From: Parietichytrium sp. I65-24A
Lineage: Eukaryota > Sar > Bigyra > Thraustochytrida > Thraustochytriidae
Assembly: GCA_012862575.1 (NCBI GenBank)
Contig: BLSF01000155.1
Span: 1 to 21,392, forward strand
DNA length: 21,392 bases
Reading direction: 5' to 3'
Under the pieces are notes generated by a model. It made no database searches and was not told the origin of the DNA. It worked only from the letters and a program-made list of their open reading frames with translations. Position numbers and translations under genes: made by a program. Positions 8,907-16,948 of the stretch are shown one piece after another; the first letter of the stretch is position 1, and every line of letters starts with the position of its first letter.

Positions 8907-9929
8907 ATGAGCGGGACGTTCACATGCCTTTCGTACAACATCCGCTACGTGCTAGACAGGCACAATGAGCGGATGCCTATGGTGCGCAACATCATCAGCG
9001 GCAAAGAGGCAGACCACGACGTTGCTTGCCTGCAAGAAGTCCAAAACGGAGGATACTATGTGGGCCAGGACAGAGAGCTCAAGCGGGAGCTCCCAGGTAA
9101 ATGGAAGGTGAACTCGGGGCCCTGCTTTCCAGCCTATCTTGAACGCCTCCCTATCGTGGGATTTCTCTTTGCGTGGTTCTTTGCCAGCACAATCGGCCTT
9201 GCGTTCAGGGATGCATATGCATATTTCAACTCGGCAGTGCTGGAAACTATCCTCAGCTACTTGGATGGACCGTTTCTTTTCCACACCCCGGTTCTTGGGG
9301 ATGTGGTGTATTTTCTTCTCGGAAGCGGATGGTCGTTCGGAAATCTCACGATTGCCAAGCAAGAGCTCTGCCCGAAGCGCTTTCGTCCGCTTCTACTAGG
9401 TGGGAAATATCGTATCGCGCAGCGCACCTTGCTCCACGTGCAGGGAGGTGGCAACCAAGAGGAGGACAGTTCACGGAGGGTTTGGGTCATCAACGTGCAC
9501 TTGTCAGACACCCCGGGTTTCCCGTCAGAGAAGGTTCGCGCGGCATGCGAGAAGGCGCGAGTAAGCGAATTTAAAAAGATCGTCGCATGGTTGTCCAAAG
9601 ACAGCAAGGTGAAAGAGTCTGATTCGGTGTTGATCATGGGAGACTTCAACAGTCCTCCGAGTGAGAAGCTTCATGTCATTGCCCAGGATCTAGGCTTCAA
9701 AAGCGCCTTCAAGGAGTGCAACGGCGAGGAGCCTGATATCACATTTCACCAAAACCACGAATGTGCAACGAAAGATCTCGGAGACGAAGAGTGCTACGAT
9801 TACATCTTCTACCGGGGCCCCATCCAGGCCGTTGCCACCAAGCTTGTGGGAGACAAGCCGCACGACCACGACAGCACCTTGTACCCTTCGGACCACTACG
9901 GCATTAGCGCCAAGTTCCAGTTTCTCTGA
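8907..9929 (+). CDS. Endonuclease/exonuclease/phosphatase (EEP, DNase I-like fold) enzyme with hydrophobic insert
   Basis: A 340-residue single-exon protein. The EEP catalytic set is in order: SYNIR (N11), CLQEV (E44, metal ligand), NVHL (H198), MGDFN (D246, N248), YDYIFY (D298) and PSDHYGI (D329, H330). These are the residues that bind Mg2+ and activate water in DNase I, exonuclease III, neutral sphingomyelinase and related enzymes. The reaction is phosphodiester or phosphomonoester hydrolysis, but the substrate cannot be read from the motifs. Between E44 and the strand GNLTIAKQEL (145-154) lies an insert of about 75 residues with a strongly hydrophobic stretch (82-100) and a second weaker one (121-141). 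This suggests membrane association and perhaps a lipid or phosphoinositide substrate (inference). There is no signal peptide. Confidence 0.88.
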   Translation: MSGTFTCLSYNIRYVLDRHNERMPMVRNIISGKEADHDVACLQEVQNGGYYVGQDRELKRELPGKWKVNSGPCFPAYLERLPIVGFLFAWFFASTIGLAFRDAYAYFNSAVLETILSYLDGPFLFHTPVLGDVVYFLLGSGWSFGNLTIAKQELCPKRFRPLLLGGKYRIAQRTLLHVQGGGNQEEDSSRRVWVINVHLSDTPGFPSEKVRAACEKARVSEFKKIVAWLSKDSKVKESDSVLIMGDFNSPPSEKLHVIAQDLGFKSAFKECNGEEPDITFHQNHECATKDLGDEECYDYIFYRGPIQAVATKLVGDKPHDHDSTLYPSDHYGISAKFQFL

Positions 9930-10798
9930 GTCCAGAAAGATATAACCTATGTGTAGCGCATAACGAGTGCGAAAACAAGAAAATGATTGCATGGACATGT
10001 GAGTCAAAAGACGCCTGGTCATTCAATCCTAGAAAATTCCTTGCTTCCCTTTGCATCTCTCTTTTTTTTTACTTGATATTCATTTGATCAGCAATTGTTC
10101 CTGCTCTGCTAAATGACGCCCACATCCAGAAACGGGTTAACGAGTACATCTGCGCTAACACTGGGTTGGTTACTGGTACTCTGAATCAGTACCGGCGAGT
10201 CCTCAGACTTGACACTGTGGCATCATGGCAGCCAAACGGTAACATTTTGATAGAAGCAGTTAAGCACTTGTAGGACAGACGCACACAGCTCAGTGAAAGC
10301 CTTGTGCAAAAAGCGCTCGCTTTTCTTTCCCCAGCATCAACGCTATCGTAGCATGGCAAACACACTTTCGCATTCGCGGCCGGTGAGCTGGTGACCCAAG
10401 CTCTAAATTCTGATTTGAATTCTTCTGAATGCTAAAATCTAGTAAGACGGAAGCTGAGCGACCCTTGCCAATACATATTAAAATCGCACACCATAAACAC
10501 TAAACGGCGGGGAAACAAGTATGGAGGGTAATTTGCAAGAATAAGGTTAAGGATAAGGATGACAAGGAAAAGAAAACGTGGGCCGGGCTTCACAGCGAAA
10601 ACAGGCCAGCTCATGCACCAAGAGGCTACTCGTGGATAGAGAAGCCGTAGGAAGCGCGGCTGTTGCAGCATCTCGAGCGTTCGAGCAAAGTCGCGAAAAC
10701 AAACGCCAGTGAATGGTCCGGTCCGGCCGTTGTTGACGAAAAGAGCCCGTAAAGAGCCCGTAATCCCCGGTCGGGCCGTCAGTCAAGGCTTGGACGCA
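9930..10798. other. Intergenic region, no gene seen
   Basis: Holds the 3' end of the EEP gene and the 5' region of the next gene. TTCTGAATT-like units recur at 10405-10432. Short frames on both strands resemble nothing. The frame of the next gene stays open upstream to a GTG at 10709, but the first ATG is at 10799. Confidence 0.5.
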
Positions 10799-12053
10799 AT
10801 GAGCCGCGCCGTGGTCTCCGAGACGAGCACGGCTCGACTTGACAGTGATGCGATCATTCGCGGCGAAACTATAGTCAGAGTTTCGGCCGGCCAAGGGGCA
10901 GAGCCGGACGAGGGAAGCGATGGGGCAGAAGAATGGAGCGAGCGCACGATGCTCGTGGTCGGGGAGAACGGTGACAGGCCGGCTCGCAGACGTGATTTGG
11001 CTCACGATGCGGCGATGCAATTTGCGAGCCTCTCCACAAAGGTATCAGCGATGTCGCTCGTAGCCGTCGCCGCAACGGCGATTTGGCTAGTGATCGCCAG
11101 CACGCCTTCGCTCAAGACGAGGTCGATTCGGATTGAGAGAAGGGAGCTCTTGCGGATGGGGGGGCATCGCAATCTTTTGCTGAAGGCAGAGGAGTCAGCA
11201 GACATGGATTCACTCCTGGCGTACGTCTACTTTTGCTCGGCCGACTGCCATTACAGCGCTGCGGTACCAGCTTGGGCGCATGCAGCAGTCGCTGCATTCT
11301 CCGTGTCGCTTGGCATTTATGTAATTACTCTCATGGCGAGGCCGTTTTTGAGCGACTCGCCCGTCCTCAAGAGCCTGAAGCAGTCCATTCTTTTTGGTGA
11401 GGGTTTGTGGCTGCTACTATCCGGAGTTAGCATGGGGATGACCTTTGTGTTTTCTCCTCGGTGCTCAACAATCCCTGTAAGTTTGAAACAGTTTGGAGAT
11501 TCCATTAATTTTGCCGGAGAAAATGAAAAAAAAAGAAATGGGCACTGACTCTCGCACTTTTATAATCCACAAGGAACTCGGCTTGAATGCTGCCGCAGTG
11601 TTGCCGTTCATCTCTGCGCCAATTTTCGACATGATTTTGATGCTTCGAACGGAGTACAATTCTCAGTTGGCGAGGACGACTTGCGCAGTATTGCTCATGT
11701 GTGCCATACTCGGCTTCACGTCGAGATCAGAATTCATCGAACTTGCGCTGTGGTCGATGTCCGTGCATTCCTTCTGTCTCATTCTCTCCCTAAGAAACCT
11801 CTTCTTCCAAAGAGCATCCGAAGAGCATGCCTTACATCACATCATCAAGTCGCCCATGGCAGAGACCAGGAGGAGAATGGACGCATGCAATTCGACTTTC
11901 ATGTCGCTGATGTCCATTCTTTTGCTATACTTCTCGAGGTATGACCTGCAGACTTCTTTTGCGATGCCGCGGTGCATCGTTTGGACAATGATATACTACC
12001 TCGTTAGATGTTCCGCAACGTGGTTCCGAGTTCAGTCAATGGTAACTTGTTAG
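10799..12053 (+). CDS. Unrecognised polytopic membrane protein, two exons (10799-11476 and 11574-12053)
   Basis: Splicing yields 385 residues. The first 75 residues are polar and acidic (probably cytosolic or disordered). Then come about eight hydrophobic segments at roughly 83-101, 160-181, 197-218, 228-248, 257-275, 279-303, 332-348 and 359-377. Between the first two is a 55-residue loop with cysteines at 146 and 150. Another polar loop (304-330) contains EEHALHHI. No motif identifies a transporter, receptor or enzyme family I know. The start is the first ATG in an open frame; upstream codons are open but only with GTG. The exon junction is phase 0 and joins two hydrophobic parts, which supports one gene rather than two. 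The AT-rich 3' flank (12054-12339) is shared with the convergent b561 gene. Confidence 0.65.
11477..11573 (+). other. Intron of the polytopic membrane protein gene (97 bp)
   Basis: The donor is GTAAGT at 11477 (phase 0 after ...TIP). The acceptor is CACAAG ending at 11573, preceded by CACTGAC and a pyrimidine-rich stretch. The downstream exon continues ELGLNAAAVLPF in frame. Unspliced, the first frame would stop at 11546-11548. Confidence 0.7.
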
Positions 12054-12339
12054 CTTATCTGCATCTTTGATTGCACGCGCTCTTCCTCGTTGCAAGCCAC
12101 TGTCTGTAAGTCACAAAGGATGATAGAGCACGCTTGCACTCTTTTCCTTCTTCGCCTTTTAAGTCGGGGAGATGATTGGTTGTCAACAAGGCGCATCATA
12201 CCTTCGCTAGTAGTCGCAAGAGGGTCAAATACAACAGCTGACATATGAAATGAGCCAAAGCTCGATAGTTTCTAGGTTACACAATACATATACTGAAAAA
12301 CTATTCTTAAGTTACTCAGGCAGACTGAGCTGCCGAGCC

Positions 12340-14538
12340 TTAGATCTCGGTGATTTGTGTTGTGTTTGGTTCGGAAGCTCGATTTGCACTCGAAGGGGTA
12401 TTGTTCTTGAATAAGGACACCTCCAAGGTGCTCTCTTCAGAACTTTCAACGTCCTCCACGATTTGGCTCCTGGATCCCGAATCCGACGGTGCCTTCCTGC
12501 CTCCGGATGTCTCTGCTACAGCAGCAGAGGCGGCAGCAGCAGCACCAGATCCGTTGCCCTCTGATGGGTCCGTCTTCATCTCACATTCTGTTTGGGGCTC
12601 TTGACGACATTTAAACAGGCGATGAAACCCCTCCAAGCAGATCGAGAAGAGCTTGCGCACTCGAGTCGGAAGTGCAAATTGTTTTTCCAGCTCTTTGTAG
12701 GCGATAATCATTGCGATGAGAGCTGTCCATCCCACAAGAAAGTCATGGATCGTGTCGCTGACCTCGAGAGTCCACGCACCAATGAAGATTTGGACGTACG
12801 CGACAATTGGAAGGGTGCGCCCTAGTACTCGATGCAGCGGGCGTGCAACGCGCTGTCGGAAATGAATGATGACAAAGTATACCCACTCTGCAGGGATCAG
12901 TGGGATGCGCGAGTCCAAATGTCTCATGACGTATCGATCTATTTCAGTACTGAGCACTTCAGGGTGCTGAATACGATCGGAGTGCAATTTTCGCAAAAAC
13001 TCGTTCCCATGGAGCTCTCCGTACGACAGCATCAGAGCCCGAGCCTCCTGTGAAAGGTTTGACTCGCCGTCTTCCTTTACCTTATTAAGAAGTGCTTTCG
13101 TCATCCGTGAGGATTCGTACATGGTCATCCCCATGAGAGCCTGAACCCACGAAGAATAGACTAGAGTTTTGCCCAGAATGCTGTGCGGGGTGGTGTTGCT
13201 CGTTTGCCACGAGTAGGTGAGAATAAAACTGGGAAGGGTAATGATTGTGCCGATGGACTGCAACGCCCGATGTGTCCCGAGCCACCAATCTGTGTGTTTC
13301 CAATATCTCGCAAGGATGGCACCAATAGTGATGAGAATGGCCCAGAGCAAATACATCATAATCCCGTGCATGATCTGGAGATCGCGTGTGTCTCGCTCTG
13401 TAGATGTGATACACTCACCAATTGAATTTGACTCGCGCAGATTCACGCTGAGGTATCCTCGATTGCCCAGCCCGTGATATTGCAAAAAGTTGTGACTTTC
13501 CAAGGAGCTCTCGGACGCCACGGAAGACGTGGCAAAGACAAGAAGCTGTTCCGCATTGGCGCCGGTGTTTAGCAGCGTGTCATAGCCGTCACCAGAAATC
13601 ACGCTCTTGTGAACACGCGCTTTGACGGTTTGACCGACGGAGGAAGATAGATACTCGCTGGCGTTTACGCCATACTCGACAAGCGAAACATCAGACGTCC
13701 CGCCGAGCTCCGAGTCGGGGCGCGGCCCATCAACGCGGTCACCAGCATAGTAATCGAAACAACCTACTTGTGTGTCAATGTGCGCGCATACGATCATATC
13801 TGCTGGAACCATACTGCCCGCAAACCCGATGCCCAAGAACCAGTTTTTCCGAAACTCTAAAGAGACTTCAAGGGTGACAGGTGTGGCGGTAGAGGTAGAG
13901 TCGATAACGTTCCCATCCGCGTCGAGTAGCCTCATGTTGACGGCTGCGTTATCATTGAGAACGAAGAGTTTCGAGCTCTCGGGAGCGCAAGTTTCCCCGC
14001 CGGAATTAAGCTGCTCCAGAGAATCGCGAGTTATGTTCCAGCTCTCCTCGTCCACAACATGCAAAACCGGGCCGACCCAAAGCCCGTGGAGGTTGCAGTG
14101 CGAGTAAGGTGTCAGCCAGTCATCGGCCACGCCGCCAACCTTGAACACTGCGCCGATATGGTCCACATCCGTTCCGTTTGTCATGGCAAGGTATACCACC
14201 TGCCCATCCTGGTCTAGCACGTATATCGTCGTGATGAAGTGCACTCCAAGGTTCATCTCATGCGGCGACGTAAAGCTCACGAACGACCCGTCCACCTGCC
14301 GTAATTCCGGCACATGTCTGAACGCCATGCTCGCCCCATCCTCGCCAAAGTATGTCTCGCTATTATCCGAAGAGTACGGAACACTTCCGCCGTATGGCTG
14401 CGTCTTGTTCGCCACTTCCGCAACGATCCCAGGCCACGCGCTCCGAGCTGGGACCCACAGCCCTCCATTGTCCACTTCCGCCGCTGCACTGCAAGCCGCG
14501 CCAAAGGCCGCCAGCACCATTACACATCCTCTCCACAT
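12340..14538 (-). CDS. Secreted/membrane superoxide reductase-like + DOMON + cytochrome b561 fusion protein
   Basis: 732 residues, single exon. A signal peptide (1-20, ending ACSAAA) leads to an extracytoplasmic domain (about 27-160) with the five iron ligands of superoxide reductase in order: H75 in RHVP, H93 and H100 in PHEMNLGVHF, C148 and H151 in CNLHGLW. A DOMON-like beta domain follows (about 195-365), a fold that binds haem or sugar. The membrane part (from about 388) has the cytochrome b561 histidines H391, H423, H452 and H569, enough for two b-haems, with a long polar loop at 476-550. The cytosolic tail (640-732) is Ser/Glu-rich with an Ala run. DOMON-b561 proteins carry electrons across membranes, usually from ascorbate. 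The inferred role is reduction of external superoxide to peroxide. DOMON and b561 calls are firm; the superoxide reductase call rests on motif order and is fairly strong. Confidence 0.82.
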   Translation of the reverse strand: MWRGCVMVLAAFGAACSAAAEVDNGGLWVPARSAWPGIVAEVANKTQPYGGSVPYSSDNSETYFGEDGASMAFRHVPELRQVDGSFVSFTSPHEMNLGVHFITTIYVLDQDGQVVYLAMTNGTDVDHIGAVFKVGGVADDWLTPYSHCNLHGLWVGPVLHVVDEESWNITRDSLEQLNSGGETCAPESSKLFVLNDNAAVNMRLLDADGNVIDSTSTATPVTLEVSLEFRKNWFLGIGFAGSMVPADMIVCAHIDTQVGCFDYYAGDRVDGPRPDSELGGTSDVSLVEYGVNASEYLSSSVGQTVKARVHKSVISGDGYDTLLNTGANAEQLLVFATSSVASESSLESHNFLQYHGLGNRGYLSVNLRESNSIGECITSTERDTRDLQIMHGIMMYLLWAILITIGAILARYWKHTDWWLGTHRALQSIGTIITLPSFILTYSWQTSNTTPHSILGKTLVYSSWVQALMGMTMYESSRMTKALLNKVKEDGESNLSQEARALMLSYGELHGNEFLRKLHSDRIQHPEVLSTEIDRYVMRHLDSRIPLIPAEWVYFVIIHFRQRVARPLHRVLGRTLPIVAYVQIFIGAWTLEVSDTIHDFLVGWTALIAMIIAYKELEKQFALPTRVRKLFSICLEGFHRLFKCRQEPQTECEMKTDPSEGNGSGAAAAASAAVAETSGGRKAPSDSGSRSQIVEDVESSEESTLEVSLFKNNTPSSANRASEPNTTQITEI

Positions 14539-14769
14539 TGCGTCGCGTGTGATTGTGCTTGTGCGTTCGATGAGACCACCGCGGCGACTTGTTTTCGCCG
14601 TGAGCTCCGAGTTTTCTCAATCCTTCAAGTCACCGACCAGAAGACTATCTGTTCGGATTGCACAGTGGAACCTGACACTTTACACCTGTACTCACAGGCG
14701 GTGCGTGGCAGCCGAGCGCTACTGCCAGTACACGTGAACGTACGCGGAGGTCCTCGCCTTGCGTACTCG

Positions 14770-14799
14770 CACACACACTCTCTCACACTCTCTCTCTCT
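14770..14799. repeat. CA/CT pyrimidine-rich microsatellite
   Basis: Alternating CA and CT units on the + strand. It reads as a GA-rich tract about 230 bp upstream of the start codon of the b561-fusion gene on its own strand. Confidence 0.85.
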
Positions 14800-15466
14800 T
14801 CGACAGAGGTTCGAGACGCCGTGGGCTTGTCGGGAGACTCCGTGTCGCTTACCTTCGGCCACGCGTCCCGGGGCGGAGGCTACGCTACTGGTTAGGGTAT
14901 ACCTTCGCAGACTGGCGCGGACGACGGGCTTCGTGTTATCGGACTCAGGGGGCTGGGTGAGCACAAGAGTGACAAGAGTGCGACTTTGCCTGGTTATCAT
15001 AGCCGTAAGCTTAGGTAATTTGGTCTAGCTGTGTATAGGACTGGCTGGAGCGAAGAGAGGCTATGATTGAGGATTAGTGCGATTTCATAGAACGGTATGT
15101 GGTAATGTAGGGGAACTTGTTGATAGTTCGTCTACCACTATCGTATTGCTTTTCTATGAAAATAACTACCATTCATTCCGACTCACTCTAATAGCAAAGT
15201 CCAAGTCCCTCTAAATTTCCTTTGGACGAAAGTTTAAAGCAAGTACTGATGAGCGTGCTTCATGGAATACTGTAAATGAAACACCGCTAACGATTGAGTA
15301 CTAGTACGAGTGCTCACGCGCAGCGAATGGAAGAGAATGAGAGATGGAAGAGACAACAAAACTGATTGTCACATTTCTTCTCGTTTGTTTCAATAAGAGC
15401 CAGGGGCCGCCTTGTCAAACGCTTTGAACAAACACTGTTCAAATCGTTCAAATGATAACTAGCAAG

Positions 15467-15480
15467 TACCGGTACCGGTA
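15467..15480. repeat. 14-bp perfect palindrome TACCGGTACCGGTA
   Basis: The sequence equals its own reverse complement and contains two overlapping ACCGGT units. It is isolated in gene-free DNA. Similar shorter ACCGGTAC strings recur in other gaps, for example near 4754. Confidence 0.8.
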
Positions 15481-16110
15481 ACTCATTCAAGTTCTTGCCA
15501 CGCTGAACTGCCAGCAATGCAGAGGACACAACTAGCTACCTCTTAACACGGCACATGAATGGCAGCTGAACATAGCTAAACGCCTTTTCCTAATACGTCC
15601 AGGTAGTCCAGATGTCCTCACTTTCCATAGTTTGCATAGATTTGTCTTCCAGCCACACGCAAAGAGAAATCGAAAGCTGTTCTGCTCAGTCAAACACATT
15701 TCAGTTCAGAGTTCAGAACAGAAGTTGGTCAGTCAGCCAATCAATCAGTCAAGACATTCCAACTTGTGTGTCCGACACGCTGAAGCCGACGATCGATAGT
15801 AGGTCATAGTACCTGCACGAATGTGGTTGCCAAGGTAAACGTTAATCTCAGTGGCGTTGGCTAGGTAAGTGGACGTACTTCTGAGGAACCCATTGGGAGT
15901 TGGCCCCGAAGTAAATCATGTGGATGACAACGGGTGACAGAACACTGACAGAACGGATCGAACCGTCCGAATTTTGTTTGAACAAAAAGACTTCGATTCA
16001 GTGTGGCGGTTTGGATCTCGTGTCTCGTCGCGTCTCAAAGGCGGCCGGCATGGTCATCACGGTCTGAGGACCAGACAGATTTGGGTTCCATGCACAACTC
16101 GGAGCTGCTC

Positions 16111-16232
16111 ATTTGTAAATAAGTCGTTCTCACCATTTCTCACCCAACGCCAAACACCCCATTTTGCAAGAGGCCTAGCCTAAACTGGCTTAAAGAATGA
16201 AATAGTCCAGTATGTCGGCTTTATTTACAAAT
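16111..16232. repeat. 12-bp perfect inverted repeat flanking about 98 bp
   Basis: ATTTGTAAATAA at 16111-16122 is matched by its reverse complement at 16221-16232. It could be the ends of a very small MITE-like element or chance AT-rich pairing; I see no clear target-site duplication. Confidence 0.4.
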
Positions 16233-16680
16233 AAAATGGTTCAATGGCCCAAGGCGGGCGACCTCTTTCCTTGCGCGAAAAGAGCGAAAAGGAAAATTCT
16301 TACCACTTACCAGGCTTTAACTCTCTACACAACAGGATAACCATCAGGAATAGCAACAAGCCTCTATCCGGCAGTTACCAGTCGTCAGGGTAAGATATTA
16401 ATGGCACTGCTACCTCTCTCTCTATCACTATATCTACACAGGTAGACGTAGACTATCAGCTAGCTAGTAGTAGACGAGAAGAGTATTTTATTTCGTAAAG
16501 TAAAGTAATGAATAGACGTTGTAATAGCTAGCTACTAGTACCACGTAACTGGGACTTCGGAATAACTTTGAAATTACATTGGGCAACGGATAAAACTTTT
16601 GATCAATCGACGAAGAATAAAGTTTTCATTTATCAAAATTGAATGTTTATTCATCACAAATCTCCATCAATGCACGGACG

Positions 16681-16718
16681 CATGCATGCATGTATGAATA
16701 GATAGATTTAGATAGATG
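16681..16718. repeat. CATG and GATA short tandem repeats
   Basis: CATGCATGCATG followed by two runs of GATAGAT-type units, just upstream of the WW gene. Confidence 0.7.
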
Positions 16719-16948
16719 GACAACGTAGAGACGAAGGCTCACAGTCAGTTGAACGATGGTGTACTAGCACTCACAGTCAGTCAGTGCGCAGTCTGTGACT
16801 TGGGAGGCAAAGCAAATTATTCAAGTTGGGCCAACCGAAAACAGGCCCATCCCAGACCAGCAGGCAAGCAGACAAGGCGTGTAGAGCCGTTCGCGTGGAA
16901 GGCAACTTGAACTTGAAGAACGATCTCGCAAGGCAAGCGCGAGGGAGA

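Larger units (their letters stand above)
14539..16948. other. Long gene-poor region
   Basis: The 5' side of the b561-fusion gene (left) and of the WW gene (right). No frame resembles a known protein; those at 14314-14895 mostly overlap the b561 gene start or low-complexity DNA. It contains a CT/CA tract, a 14-bp palindrome, a 12-bp inverted repeat, and clusters of TAGCTAG and GTACTAG around 16450-16545. A 64-codon ATG frame at 16716-16910 lies just before the WW gene and could be an upstream ORF. Confidence 0.5.

Noticed and set aside
14800-14820. tRNA B-box-like GGTTCGAGACGCC, and a similar GTTCGAGTC at 5321
   Set aside because: No matching A box, acceptor pairing or cloverleaf could be built around either.
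16716-16910. 64-codon ATG frame just upstream of the WW gene as an N-terminal exon
   Set aside because: No clear donor/acceptor pair joins it in frame to the WW protein; an upstream ORF or chance is simpler.
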